Shown here: piece by piece, positions 12,953 through 25,859 of the stretch | Position numbering within the stretch: position 1 is the stretch's first letter | Layout: every line of letters starts with the position of its first letter | The notes under the pieces: model-generated | Databases searched by the model: none | Seen by the model: the letters and a program-made list of their open reading frames with translations, nothing else | Told to the model about the DNA's origin: nothing | Translations under genes and position numbers: made by a program | Source: Ctenosaura bakeri | Taxonomy: Eukaryota > Chordata > Lepidosauria > Squamata > Iguanidae | Assembly (NCBI GenBank): GCA_948474755.1 | Contig: CAOLHI010001010.1 | Location: forward strand, 62,001-126,000 | Length of the DNA stretch: 64,000 nt | Reading direction: 5' to 3'

Positions 12953-13106
12953 TTAGAGCCCATAGTCACAGGCCTCATGGCTGTTTTTCAGGTACAGTTC
13001 AAGGTAGCCTTTGTACGTCTGAGAGTCTGTCATTGTGGCCTGAACAGCTGGATCCAGCTTCATGACTTCAACCCATTGTTTTAGTGTTGGAGTATGATCC
13101 AAACAG
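12953..13106 (-). CDS. GSTO1: GSTO1 exon 6, with stop codon
   Basis: 154 nt. Acceptor TTCTCCTGCAG. Encodes [19 protein letters not shown], then the tail [14 protein letters not shown] and TAA at 12953-12955. Confidence 0.96.
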
Positions 13107-16100
13107 CTGCAGGAGAACAGAAAAAGCCTTGAGGTTAACTGTGAAGCCCATCTCTCTTTGACTACTTTGTCTTTAAAGAAGGAAAAAGGAACCGAGCTCA
13201 GTGACAGAGCACTGGAGGAGAAGCCCTGAAACCTGGAGAACGTCTAGTCAGTCAGTCTGCGTGGACGATTCTGAGCTAGATACACATCTATTGCTCTGAC
13301 TCATTATAAACCAGCTTGTTACACAAAATGCACATGGGCAGAAAGGTACACGTGCTGCGTTTGGTTGCACAAAAGAGGAAACAGTTTCAGAGACATAGTT
13401 TCAGGACTTCCAAATGCTGACAGTCTGAATTACAGTTGTCAAAGCCATGTGGCTGAGATAACAGCATAGGGCTGGCACAGTTGGAGATGGCCAAAGTGTA
13501 CAAGTAATTAGTAACTATTTGTTGGTAATTATTTCCCTTCTGCAATAACTAAGGCATATCTATGTTATTGCTCCAACTTAAGAGAAGGTCTAAGTACACT
13601 CTGTAGTGTAACAGTAATTATTTACTTTTCTAGTTAGAGTTTTATGGCCTCACTAAAGGCCAGATGGACATGAAAACACAGGTGTTTGTTTTTTCCACAA
13701 ACCAGTGGCTTTTAGTTATTCAGATTTTTAAAGTTATTAATATGCAATTCTTTTAGTTTCCTGAGCAACCAAAATTTTTATTAAAATGGTAACTATAGCC
13801 CCTAAACTGTAAGTTTAATCACTTTTAAAGTAACTGTATGAGCTATAGAAATGATTAAGTTAGTATTAAAAAACATCTTGCTGGATCTGGCTAAGATTCA
13901 ACCACTTATGGTATTTCTGTGCTACCACTCAACTTGGATTCACTGGACAGTGTATATAAAAATACTAATACCTGAACTAAATCATCAAAATACAGTTCCA
14001 GTATGAAAAACACAGTAAATTAACAAGCAATATTATATAAAACCATATCAAAAACATTATGTAGGCAGATCTTAGAGTGCTAGAACACCGAAACATCAGA
14101 AATATACAAAAGACTAGGATATTAGAAAGATCTTTGTCTGCCACTGAAACTACAAAGTAGGGAAGGGCATTCTTTAACCAGGTCTGCCACCATAGAATCT
14201 ACAACTCTCTAATTATGCATTGGCACCCAAAGAAAGGATACCAATGACAGCCTCCAAATCCAAGCAAGTAGGAAGCAATCCTATGTGTAAACTGGCCTCA
14301 ACTTTCTCCTTCCATTCATCTGTCAGAAGCTCACAAACCAGACATGGAGGAAAGAACTGCCTGACTCTAAAAAGGGTGTACATGGAAGCCTCCGAGCAAG
14401 GATGTTCTGCTCAATCTGCACAACCTAGATGACTTAATTTATCCAACAATAATAATTTATCCCAAGGTTTGTCATATAGTGTGGACAGGAAAAAAAAAAA
14501 GACTTCTTCCTAATTGTACATCACAGAATCAAACTGGGATGGAGTTGCTCTCAGATATGAAATGAAAAAGCTTGCTACTTGGAGAGATTTCTCAAAAAAA
14601 CTTAATTTATTCTGCCCTAAGTTTTGAATTCCAATTTTTCTTTTCTTTAAGAAAAAAGAAGCAAAGCTCTGAAAGACAGTAAATGTGTATCAGCAGGTAA
14701 AAACTGGATTTGAAGCCAGGGTCAGACCTAATATTCTGTCAAAGGACAAGATTTTAGATCTGAATCCTTCTTCTTTTGTTTGGTTTTACTTAGCAGATGT
14801 TTAAGATAAATTTCTCATAAAAAATTCAAATGAGTGAACATGAATTAGTTGGGGATCAGTGGCTGCTGGCCAAAAAAAGTGAACCTTATACGAACCTGCC
14901 ACAACCCTAAGATCTGCAGAGGAAGGCTTTCTCAGTCCCGCTACTGTCTCAGGCATGCCTGGTGAGGACACAGGAAGGAGACTTCTCAGGGCTGCTCTCA
15001 CCCTGTGGAACTCTCTTCCACGGGAGGTTAGGCTGGCCCCTTCCCTCCTTTCCTTTTGCTGGCAGGCAAAAACATTTCTTTTCAAGGAGGTTTTTAATGT
15101 GTGAGCAGGGGACCTTTTTATTTATCAAGCTGTTTTTTCAAAAAAAATGTTGCAAGCTTTTATAATTGTATATGTTTTTAATGTTTTTAATTGTTTTTTA
15201 TTCTTTATATTAAAAAATATACCAACCATATACAAGTATAAAAATATTGCAGAATACCAGGAATGTTTTCATAATGATATAACATGGTACCCACAAAGCC
15301 TCTCTGTCATTCTGCCATAATTTCCTCTTACTTATTACCGAAGACATTGTTAGTGTAAATAAATGTATTAACTAAAAAACCACCCTCATCTAACATCCTC
15401 AATTCCCTATGATATGTATTTTCTTGTTTACCTACAGTGGAATTGTTTATCACTACTATACTTATAAATTCAACGGAATGTCAATGTAAAAAGGACACAC
15501 TTATCATAAGATTTTGGTACTATGTACATAGTTTTCTATATAGTAGGATATATATTTATTACTTTGAGTAGCTCATTTGTATTTCAAGGTATAATTAAAT
15601 AAGTACTAATGCTAGAAGTGTTAGTAACGCTAATAGTAACTTGTTGTTAGAACCAGTTTTGTTCTTATTTTATTAATTGTTTTAAATATTTTTTAAATAT
15701 TTTTAACTTTCTTTGAAAGCTGCCTTGGGTCCCACCTCTGGGAGAAAGGTGGCATATAAATATAACAGATAAATAAGTAAATAATCCTTCTCTAAACAGT
15801 CTCTAAACCTGAACATAGTTTGCCACCATTTATCCTTGCTGAATATTTCAATTAGAGTTTTAATCCTTCCACAACAGTGGCACAATAATCAAGTTATTTT
15901 ATACTACTATAACTTTTGTTTTAGACTATGAAGTAGACTACTTGTATCAAATTTTTATCAAAATAGCCATGCTGATGGGAAGATTCTGGATGCTGCAGTT
16001 CCAAAATGGCAGCTTTCCCAAGTTCTGATGAGCTCTGGCCATATTCAAATGGAAATACAGGAACTGAATCCTTCATGCCTTTTTCCCTACCTTTCTCCTG

Positions 16101-19100
16101 CTGGCTGCTCTCAAACTACTGCAGGGCACTGGTTTAAGTACTGGAGTAAAACAGGCAGCTGCAGCTGGATATTCAAGTATGAAAGGTTAAAAAGGTTTAA
16201 AGGGCTTACTCCAGTAACAGGAATGGCTCCATGCGCTCAAACCATGGCCAGATCAGATAGTCAATCATGGACACTGAATTCCCACCAAAAAATTTAGTCT
16301 TGCGGTTTACCAAGATCTGAAAAAGAGAGATTGGAAATTTCCGAATAGCACGCCATTTAGTACAGCACAGTACAAAGCCCTGCAGAAGTTGAAGTCTGTA
16401 ATGTGTAATAGGAAAGGGACCACACAGAAAGCACACTACTCAGAAACAAAGAGCTTAAGTGCTGTTTCAGCATTTTAAACCACATATTGCAGACCTATGT
16501 GGTGTTTCTGGTCCTCAGTAGATTGTACCAGGGACCATGTGGGGGTGCACAGCTGGATTTTGGGAGACTGCAGAGGGTATCCTGAAAGGGAAGAGCAATG
16601 GAAAAGTGGGAACTTGGGAAGCTTCTGACCAGTCAAGCATTTCATTTCTAGAGCTAGATAGGCACAACAAAGTCCATACATTGCTTCCAAGGTAGGTTAC
16701 TGTAGCCTTCACAAGATTATCATACATCTTGGGAAAATAAATTTTAATTTTTGTATAATCCATGGTAACCACAAGAAAATACTTATGGGTTTGGAGAATA
16801 TTCTAGGTTCTTCTGTCCTATTTCTGGCTCCATACACCTTTCAGCATGTTCATTCTAGTTTCTTTTTTTATAGTTTACTTTTTATAATGGGGTTTTTTTC
16901 TGTGACTGTGTTCTCCCCTTCCCAAACCTCAGAACCATCCATTCCTCAAGCCAGCTATTTACTTCATGAGTATTTCACTGTCCTGCTTCTCTCCCCTCCC
17001 CTCCCCTCCCCTCCCCAGCCTGTTTGGAAGCTACATGATTTCTAATCCTTTAAATACAAATGTATCCAGATATTTAGAAGGGCAAAACAACCACACAAGT
17101 GTTATTGCTTGAAGAGCACCTCCTCCTGACAACCAAAAATCATTTATGAGCAAATAAGCTATTGGGCTTTGGCCAGGGGTTATGGGAGTACCACAGTTAA
17201 GAGCAAGATTTTAAAAAACAGTCATAAGGACAATCCTGGGAAGGCTTGCAGACTAAAGAGCACTATCCAGTGCTTGACCCTCCTGTATGAGAAAGTGCAA
17301 CTGAACAAGCTGCACTTTGGCTGACATAGTGCTTCCCCTTTATATACATCCTACTATGTACAATCTTCATACTAGAAACAACCTGGTCAGGAGGCCATGG
17401 TGTGTCCCCTTCAACAGATACCTTTGGGCTCTCTGCAAACAGTTATAGGAATTCATGGCTCATGGAGCAATTTTTCAGAATCCCAAGCAGCCATAGTCTT
17501 CTTTTAAGGTTTCATTGCATATCTGCATCATGCCATTTCAAAAAGGCAGGAGCAGCAGTAAGAACATCCATAATTGTAGAGATAGTTCTGCTCTTCCCTT
17601 CCATCTCCCTCCCACCCAGACCACTTAAATTTTCTGCAGTCTGACAACAGATTAAAGCAACATGGCAAATATACAACAGAGCTACAACTGGAGGAAGAGG
17701 GTCCATGTGAGTGATGCATAAAAAGTGAGCAGTGATTATTCCGAAGTAAAGTCCTATTGAGAAGTCATCCTAAAAATTCCAGCCTCTCACAGGAAAAATT
17801 ATACAAATGTGTAGATGGCTCCATCTAGTGGACAACAAAAGACAGCTTCCAGTACAGGTCAGCTGAAGTTTTTCTAGAGCGGTGATCCTTAACTTTTTCT
17901 TCACACGAACCCCTTCTAAAAACATCTCTTGCTGCCATGAACCACCAAGACATAAGTCAAGGCAGCTTCTGGATGCATCTGCAGGAGCAACAAATGTGCT
18001 TTGTCTCAGCCACTCAGCATCATTCACTTGCATGTTCTCACTGCATGCAGAAATAGCAAGTGCTGCATACATTTTTTGCTATCAGTTTCATAACTTTTGA
18101 ATTCTTTGAAATATTGCAATGAACCTTTGTACAAATGATGTCTGTTAGCAGCAAAAGACTCCTGCTCTTTGAGATCAATGAATGACTGTCCATCTGTCTT
18201 CCTTCCTTTCTTTTTTAACTGTAAAAGCTCATAACATTTCTTTGTGGATCCCCTGTGAGGACATCACAGCCCTCGGGGGTCCATGGACCCCAGGTTAAGA
18301 ACTACTGTTCTAGAGTAATCCAATAGCAGTAATGTAGAAGAGCCAATAGCACTCTTCCTTGTAAGTTGCTTTTAGGGTCAGAATACAGCATTAGGTTTTC
18401 CTTGCCCTAAAAATTATGAAGCATATCTGTTAAAAAAAAAAAAAGACACTAAGTGCAAAGCAATATGGAGCTTAACCCAACTTCAACTAATCTCTCTGGG
18501 AGCAGAACTGCAAAGTTACCCGGAGGTATATATATACCCAGTTTACTCAGAAAACTGAAGGAACCTTTTGCACAAAGGGAAATTGCTCCAACTTGTGATT
18601 TTATTTATTTATTTTGCAGAATTAGGATCCATGACTCTTACCTCTTCAAGTTTCAGAAGTTTTTCACAGTACTCATTTTTCACAGCAGACACATCCTCTC
18701 CATTCTTGGTACCCAAAAGATATTTGAAGGCCAGAGGAGGTAGCTAATTAAAGCAGAAATTGCACTGTTATCAAACTTCAGAAGGCTCTGCATTCAAATT
18801 CAAGGAACATAAGCAGTCTACCTAACTAAAGAACAAGGGGCAATCCTGCCACTATCACCAGAATTATGGAGAGAGACACCTTGCCATCAAATACTCCTGT
18901 CAATAACAGTAGTGTTCATTAAATCCCAGTCTTGCTTCCTTTGCTGAAACATTCTGAATTGAAAAAAGCTGTCACACTGGTGGAGCTTACAACCCACTTC
19001 ACATGTACTGGGGAGGAGAACTTCTTGTTTTCCAGATTTGTTAGACCTCCACTGACAAGAAACCTTGCCCTGTATGGCCAATAGTAAGAGATTATGGGAT

Positions 19101-22100
19101 TTGTATTCTAAAATATCTGGAAGGCCAAAAGTTTCCCAGTGCTAATCAACATTATTAAACGTGCTACTAATGATGTAAGCCAAAGGTGTGTTTTTTTCCC
19201 TTCTGTGTGTTATGTGCCTTCAAGTTACCTGTCAAGAAAACCCTCTGAATTTCATAAGGTTTTCTTAGGCAAGGAATATGCAGAGGTGGTTTTGCTACTT
19301 CCTTCCTCTGAAATGTAGCTTACATTACCTGGTATTCATTGGTGATTTCCCACTCAGGTGAGAGCAGGGCTGATTCTGCTTCCAAGATCAGATGGGATCT
19401 TGTGCATTTGGGTATTTAGGCCCCTTTCTTAAACTACTCCTTAATATTTAAATGTTCAGATTCAAACCTATTTTGCTGTTGTTAGCAACAATATTTAATA
19501 ATATACAAAATAGAAGTGACATATTCAAGCAAATCTGATTACATACAAATAAAATTTACTTTAATTAAATGTATTAGCACACCTGGTTGAATGATTTCTT
19601 CAAATTCTATATCATAAGATCCAATAAGTTTGATTATGACACATAGAAATGAATGGCATTTGAAAGGAAAGAGGAACATCCAAAATAAAGGGAACAAATC
19701 CACATAAAGTGTCTCAACTACACAGAAAAGAAACATATAAGAAGAATATACTGGAACAGTTTCTCTTCTGAGTAGCATCCAGTTTACCCTGTCCTGATCC
19801 AGAACTCGAAGTGAGTTCAAAAGGAAGAGTAAGGCTAAATAGTATGATAGAAGAGCCCTTTGGCCCAGTGTAAGAATTCTTGCATATAAACCAATCTATA
19901 TGCTCTGTCTGCATATTCCATGTTCACCATAGTCAGCCTATCCTTTATTTTATATCCCCACTTCTTCCAAAACTAGGATTGAAGGTGACCTTATCCTAAC
20001 AATCTTTTTCCACATTTTACCTCACTTATATTCATGAGAGTACACAGGACAACTATATTTAGTATGCATTTAGAAGAAGTGCTCCAAGATTTTTGCTATA
20101 TCACATGCTCTTTTTCATCAGAACTTAGCATGATTTGTCTTGTGATTGGTCACCGGAAGGTATAACACAAGCTTACTTTTCAACTCTGGTAGCCTAGATA
20201 CTATCTCCCATTGGCTGAGGGAAGATATGTCAATTGCACATAATACCATTTCTTTTAATACACAGTTTGACTCCTTGTGTACCCAGTGTAAGGTAACCAT
20301 GCTCAATCAGGGACTGTGCAAGATGTCTTAAGAAACATTACATTACATAGTAGATAACGTCTAAACATACTAATCCCTTCTTAGCGGTATTTTACAAGTT
20401 CAAACTACTTTCTCATTGTCCTTCTGTACAAACCTTGGAGAACTGTTCCAAGAGCATCTTCTGGTAAGCTTTCTCATAAGGATCTGTAGGGTACAGCTTC
20501 TTCTCCGGGTATGCTTCATCTAAATACTCGCAAGTGATTGGGGACTCATAAATCAGCTGACCCTTGCTTGTCTCTAATATAGGTACAAGGCCAAAAGGAT
20601 TTTTCTCAAACAGCCAATCTGGCTTGTTTTTCAAGTTTATATTCACAACTTCATGGCTAAAAAATATGATGTGGAAAAGAACAGCAATTATTTGACAGTA
20701 GTTTATTGCTACAAAAGTCAATGGTAAAATTATCCAAGTTTCTTCTAAGAACTGTCCAATACTCTAAGACCATATGCATTTTTCAAGAAGTAGCAATAGT
20801 CATTAAAAAACCCTGACCCTGGGAAACTGAAAGGTAAGGGTTAGATACTTATTGAACTATATAATATTTATATAGAAAACTGTCATCCTGGTTTTCCACT
20901 ATAAAATGTTTGCAGCGACTCCATGAATTTGGTCAGCAACATTAAAAAGATACAATCCTTCACATGGTTAAAACACACAAAAAGGCACAAATAAAATTGA
21001 GTTCTGTCTATATTTAGTGCTATCAGAACTTGCAAGCTTCTACTTTGCTGCTGGTTTTACCTTGGTTTTGTGCACAGCAATGCTTTTCCTTGAAACTGGT
21101 TTTATTATATATTATTTAAATTTTGCATGTTTAATGTATGCATGTTTAATGACCTCTGGTTGTTGGGTAGTCAAAAAGTACAATAAATAAGTAAATACAT
21201 TTTTAAAGGCTTGTCAAACCAGCATTTGTTATTTGCTAGGCACTAGAAGAGCCAGCATAGTACAGTGGTTTGAGAGATGGACTAGAACTCCAGGAGACCA
21301 GGGCTTAAATCCCGGGTCACCATGTCACCTTGGGCAAGTTACACACACTCAGCCTCAGAGGAAGACAATGGCAAATCCCCTTTCAACAAATCTTGCCAAA
21401 AAACATTGTGACAGGTTTGCTTAGGGCCACCACAAACTGGACATAACTTAAAATCATACAAGGCACTAGAAAAGGAAAAAGAGGGAGCCAGATGACACCA
21501 CACCACACATATGCAGAAGGGAATTCCATATGAAGGTTTAAGGCCATACTCTAAGTGGTTTTAGTGCCACTAAAGCACAAGGAAAAGGGTTGGTTTTACC
21601 ACATGGTAATTGGTTTCAACAGCTACTTGTTTATGTTGTTGAGTGCTGGAAGAAACAATAGCCATTTCTGCACTAGCCTGTTATAGCGCTATTATTCCAC
21701 TTGCAACATCCTGTGGAATCCTGGGGTTTGCAGTTTCGGGAGAGGCCAAGGGGCCCCTCCCGAAACCGCAAACCCCAGGATTCCATAGGATGTTGCAAGT
21801 GGAATAATAGCACTATAACAGGCTAGTGTGGAAACAGCCAGTGTTAGCACAAAGCCATAAATAAATAAATAAATAAATCCATTGTACATGGCTTTCTAAA
21901 GGTAAACAAGATCAAGCACAGCAGAAGCATCCCACTGTGTACCTAAGTCCCTAAATATAATTTCAGCAGAGCAGAGAGAAGAATTATCAAGATCTGTAAT
22001 GAAACATAGCTTTTCCCTATGTGTAATTCTGTCAGATTAGCAAGACAGTTTCTAGCATTTCCTTATAAGATGAAACCTACAACTGATATTTTATCACACC

Positions 22101-25100
22101 CTGCATCAAAGTAGATTTTATCTGCTGGTGTATACAATATCATACTTGCTTACTACAGAGGCGGATTATAGGGCAGTTGCTGCGGTATAGGCCTACTCAT
22201 TAAAAAAAAAAAAAAACCAGCTACCTACAACCTTTTACTGCATGTCAATACACTAAAAAGAGGACAGAACCAGAGGTTAACAACTCTGCGAGTTGAAACA
22301 TTACAGCAAGTTCTGAGTAAACAAATCATTATGAGAAACTAATCAACAGCCAAATTATTGGCAAGAAAGAGAATTACATGCAGCATTGAAAATAAAGAAG
22401 AAAATGCACTAAAAAAAAGTGAACCAGAAATGCTTACCAGGAACTAGCAACTTCAACCTCTCTGCACCTTTCAATTAGACTATTTTCCAATTATCCCATG
22501 GTACTTTTTAGCCTGCCCCTCAAAATATAGGCTTTCTGGGACCTCCACGGATTACAACTCCCATCATACACAGGCAACATGCTTGCGGAAGATGATGGGG
22601 GCTGTTGTCTAACACACTCATATGATAACAGGTCAAAGGAATTGCTTGAAGAGAAGATGGATTGAATACAATTTTCTAGAAAACCCTGTACATTTCACCA
22701 GCAACAGATCATCAGCTTTCAACCAAAAAGGACGCTTTCTCATTTTAAATGGGGTTATAACAATGAACATGATGCCCACTGAAATTAAGAGGGGGTCAGT
22801 GTGTTTTTATCTTTAATTATTTTTAAAAATTGTTCTAACTTTATTTTTTAATAATATTGTTTAATAATGTTTAACTTTCGTACTAACAGTTTTTTTAGCT
22901 GTACCTTGTTTTAAATGTTTGTGAGCTGCCTTGGGTCCTGTGCTGGGAGAAAAGTGGGATATCTAAATAAACAAATAATATCAGTCTTACTTGATTCCTT
23001 TGGCTTTCAGGACGAGCCGTGTTCTCTGTGCAAAGGGACAGTAGCGCATGCTGTAGAGACGGATGACTCCCTCTGGCACAGGCCCTGGAGTGGGGCTTCC
23101 TGGAAGACAAAGATGATGGCCTGGGTCATTCTGGTCAGAACCACCACAATTACAACCTTTCTCTGAAGAAACAAAATAAATAGGCTGGGATGCAAAATAG
23201 GGGAGGAAAATAAATCAGTAGTGGAAAACACTGGAGAACGTTCCTAAGAATATATTTAACTTTTACATATTTTATATGTTTCATTATCATAAACCAGAAG
23301 TCATCTTAATGGCTCATTTCACCGAGCTCATTTACTTCTCTGTGGCAGGGGAAAGGAGCATAAGAATGCCAAGCTATTTACTTCAGAAAAATTCTACTGT
23401 ACTGTACTGAAGTGTAAATATCGTTCGCAAAACAGGATAATGTTGCAACCACGCCTATTTACCCAGGTGTAAGCCTTACTAAACTCCACCTGATACCTAT
23501 ATGTACAGGACTGCACTGTGATAACAGGCACACCTCAGTTAATGAAGTGAATGTGTTTCTGAGCATTACTTAACAGAAAATTTGTCACCAGAGGCAGAAA
23601 TAATTCGGAGAGAATAGAAATAGGTTCCTATGCACAAGAGAGAGGGAGAGAAACAGGGCAACACATTTCAGCAAACTTTTTTATCCAGAACTAATAATAT
23701 GCACATGTGAAACTAATCTACCAGGTCAAATAAACCTTGCATGAGTAAACAAAAACATTCTAAATCTTCTAGAAACCATCTGAAATCTTCCAAAATACAT
23801 CCAGGGATGGCTTTCCCCCCTTTCGCCAGCCTCCACTTTTCTTGTGATTTACATTTTGGTCGTCAAACTTGCAGATCTGTACTCTTTTCAGGCTCTCCCC
23901 TTTTCTCTCTATTTTGCTGTTTGTGCATGCTTAGTAAGGGATTCTGCATGCTTAGTAAGGGATTCTGAAAGCAAATGCTGTTTATTTTGCTTATTATAGG
24001 TGCCCATTAGAGGCAGGCATACACAACTACAGTAAAATGCCACTATTTCCCAGCTCAAGCTGCATTGCATTGTTTACTACAGACATGCTTTGAAACCCCG
24101 CAGTAAAAGTCTGTGTTTCTCCAGCCACATTTCACCAAAAGGTATGCGGAGGACATGGTCTAGGCAAAAGGACCACTGGTAATAACTGTAGTGGTCAAGG
24201 AGATTAATATGGTAGGTTTCCTCATTATATGAGATACTATATACTGGTTATGACTGATAAAGGCCTGGGTCTAAGTTTTCTGAAGGAGCATATTCTCCCA
24301 CACCAGTCTGCACAAGCTCCAAGATCTTCACGGTGGCTATTGCTCTTACCATTGTCACAGGCACATTTAGGCCATTTCCGCACTACACTCTTATAGCGCG
24401 ATTATTCCACTTTCAACCTCCTATGGCCCCTCCCGGAACTGCAAACCCCAGGATTCCATAGGAGGTTGAAAGTGGAATAATCGCACTATAAGAGTGTCGT
24501 GCGGAAATGGCCTTAGTGGGGAGACAAAAAGTCGCCTTTGTGGCTGCTCCCTGAAATTCATGTACAATATTTGCCTGCCCTGAGAAGAGGAGAGTCAGTG
24601 GGGGGAAAAGACTCTTTTATTCCATCAAGTTTTCAGGAACAAAGAGCCTTTCCACACTACACCGTTATAGGGCTACTACTCCACCTTCAACATCCTATGC
24701 AATCCTGGGCTTCAGAATTCTCAGCCAGAGAGCTCTTTGGCCTCAGTAAACTACAAACCCCAGAATTCCACAGGACATTGAAAGTGGAATAATGACACTA
24801 TAACAGTGCAGTGCGGAAAGACCCTAACTGTTCCCAGGAAAGGGTTATATTACTTCTCTTTTTTAACGGATGATTTCAGTTGTTTTTAGTTCACTAATGT
24901 AGAAATATTATAAGTGCATTTAAACAATCACCTTACTTTTTATTATTTGTATGCATCTGTTTTAATTTCTTAAGCCATGATGAGTCCAAGTTCGAGAGAG
25001 AGGGAGGAAGATATAAATAATAAACCAACATTTAGGGGAGGGACTGCCTGGGGGGAGACATACCGCAAAGTCTGAGTCAGCTCTTTAAACACGAACGAAT

Positions 25101-25859
25101 TTAAGGGGTCACTTTACCAACACAACTATTGGTGCCAACTTTCAAAGCTGCTGATCGGGCTGCCTTTTGCAAATCAAGGCAGGAACACCACCCCGATCCC
25201 TCCCTGTTTTTCACCCCACTTGGGACTCCCATGACTTGTGCATCACATCAGATGATCTGGTGGAAGCAGAGCACCGTCCCTCGGGGCCGAAGCCATCACA
25301 CTTCCCAAGGAAGCTGCCCATAAGGGGCTGCACAGCCTCCCACCGATTTGAGGAGCGGGCTTTATTTTAAGCGTGGCTTGATGTCAGCCCACGTGCACAG
25401 CTGCTTTGGAAAATTTGCTTATGAATTATAAAAGCAACCGATACAAAATGTTTAAAAAAATCACGAAAATGGAATAAAAACCCTATGGAGAACCGAGCGT
25501 CCCCCTAATCCCACCCTGCGCCACGGAAGAGGAAGAGATGCAGGGGAAGAGCAGCAGAATCCAGGCAAGCCATTGGCGGCGGCGGTGCTGAAGCTATCTT
25601 GGTCCATACAGAGACGAAGGCCATTTCCGCACTGGCCTGTTATAGCGCGATGATTCCACTTTCAACCTCCTCTGGAATCCTGGGGTTTGCAGTTTCGGGA
25701 GGGGCCGGCCGGCCCCTCCCGAAACTGCAAACCCCAGGATTCCAGAGGAGGTTGAAAGTGGAATCATCGCGCTATAACAGGCCAGTGCGGAAATGGCCTT
25801 GCTACAGAAACAAGCGCGCTCTCACCTTTGCCTAAGCTCCGAGCGAATTCCCCGGACAT
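12953..25859 (-). CDS. GSTO1: GSTO1, glutathione S-transferase omega-1 (complete, six coding exons)
   Basis: Cytosolic omega-class GST. The family catalyses glutathione-dependent thiol transfer, dehydroascorbate reduction and methylarsonate reduction through an active-site cysteine. Joining the six exons (25826-25859, 22991-23099, 20434-20656, 18642-18743, 16210-16316, 12953-13106, all minus) gives 729 nt: 242 residues plus TAA, against 241 in human. Every junction is GT-AG and in phase. The catalytic motif YCPFAQR puts Cys at residue 32. The glutathione-site residues Lys59, Val72, Glu85 and Ser86 fall at the human positions. The thioredoxin-like domain is about residues 22-100, followed by the all-helical domain with [20 protein letters not shown]. 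The C-terminus, EACDYGL, is typical of GSTO1 rather than GSTO2. No frameshift or stop is seen, so the gene looks functional. It is head to head with CFAP43, as in mammals. Confidence 0.97.
14930..15185 (+). repeat. LINE 3'-end fragment (L2-like)
   Basis: One frame reads like the conserved end of an L2/CR1-group ORF2 (around CCTGTGGAACTCTCTTCC), and an AT-rich 3' part follows. A homologous fragment is at 49140-49420. A matching tail (GCTGCCTTGGGTCCCACCTC) appears at 15719-15775 after about 500 bp of AT-rich sequence, which may be an insertion. Confidence 0.5.
16210..16316 (-). CDS. GSTO1: GSTO1 exon 5
   Basis: 107 nt. Acceptor CTCTTTTTCAG, donor GTAAGCC. Encodes residues 157-191 plus two bases of Asp192, with the omega-class signature [20 protein letters not shown]. 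Confidence 0.96.
16991..17017 (+). repeat. (CCCCT)n microsatellite
   Basis: Five pentamer repeats in GSTO1 intron 4. Confidence 0.9.
17880..18307. mobile_element. hAT nonautonomous transposon
   Basis: 428 bp, terminal inverted repeats CGGTGATCCTTAAC and GTTAAGAACTACTG, with an exact 8-bp target duplication TTCTAGAG (17872-17879 and 18308-18315). Lies in GSTO1 intron 4. No coding capacity. Confidence 0.9.
18642..18743 (-). CDS. GSTO1: GSTO1 exon 4
   Basis: 102 nt, phase 0 at both ends, residues 123-156, ending LLKLEE before donor GTAAGAG. Acceptor TTTAATTAG. This helical-domain segment is the least conserved part of omega GSTs; only its ends and its spacing are strongly family-like. Confidence 0.93.
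19205..19425 (-). mobile_element. 5S rRNA-derived Sauria SINE
   Basis: Reverse copy in GSTO1 intron 3. The 5S-like part reads GATCTTGGAAGCAGAATCAG on the minus strand, and the Bov-B-like tail TGTGCCTTCAAGTTACCTG lies at the low-coordinate end. Confidence 0.75.
20434..20656 (-). CDS. GSTO1: GSTO1 exon 3 (glutathione site)
   Basis: 223 nt. Encodes residues 48-122: [14 protein letters not shown], then [10 protein letters not shown] and [18 protein letters not shown]. It carries Lys59, Val72, Glu85 and Ser86 of the glutathione-binding site. Acceptor ends TTTTTTAG, donor GTTTGT. Exon 3 ends in phase 0 after FSK. Confidence 0.97.
21248..21460 (+). mobile_element. Sauria-type SINE, full length
   Basis: Head GAGCCAGCATAGTACAGTGG, B-box GACCAGGGCTTAAATCC, decayed Bov-B-like tail. 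Exact 10-bp duplication AGGCACTAGA at 21238-21247 and 21461-21470. Lies in GSTO1 intron 2. Confidence 0.9.
21660..21839. mobile_element. GGCC foldback MITE, copy 2
   Basis: 180-bp near-perfect inverted repeat (termini AGCCATTTCTGCACTAGCC and GGCTAGTGTGGAAACAGCC), hairpin type. Lies in GSTO1 intron 2. Confidence 0.85.
22810..22975 (+). repeat. LINE-like 3' tail
   Basis: An AT-rich run ending in GAGCTGCCTTGGGTCCTGTG and AATAAACAAATAAT, a tail shared with 15719-15775. Ends 15 bp from GSTO1 exon 2. Confidence 0.5.
22991..23099 (-). CDS. GSTO1: GSTO1 exon 2 (catalytic cysteine)
   Basis: 109 nt. Acceptor CTTTGTCTTCCAG, donor GTAAGA. Encodes residues 12-48, including PGPVPEG, the first beta strand, and [19 protein letters not shown] with catalytic Cys32. 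The codon for Asn48 is split across the next intron. Confidence 0.97.
24370..24512. mobile_element. GGCC foldback MITE, copy 3
   Basis: 143 bp, termini GGCCATTTCCGCACTACAC and complement, 3-bp duplication TTA. GSTO1 intron 1. Confidence 0.88.
24644..24823. mobile_element. GGCC foldback MITE, copy 4 (asymmetric type)
   Basis: About 180 bp with decayed termini (GAGCCTTTCCACACTACACC ... GTGCGGAAAGACC). Carries the AGCCAGAGAGCTCTTTGGCC middle segment. GSTO1 intron 1. Confidence 0.75.
25619..25798. mobile_element. GGCC foldback MITE, copy 5: perfect palindrome
   Basis: 180 bp whose two 90-bp halves are exact reverse complements with no spacer (centre between 25708 and 25709). The symmetry continues two bases on each side, to 184 bp. 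It retains many CpGs, so it is young or recently homogenised. It sits in GSTO1 intron 1, the MITE ending 27 bp before exon 1 in plus coordinates. Confidence 0.92.
25826..25859 (-). CDS. GSTO1: GSTO1 exon 1 (coding part)
   Basis: Encodes [11 protein letters not shown] plus the first base of Gly12. The start is chosen because MSGE-ARSLGKG matches the N-terminus of the family. The donor is GTGAGAG directly after the final G. A foldback MITE begins 25 bp into the intron. Confidence 0.95.
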
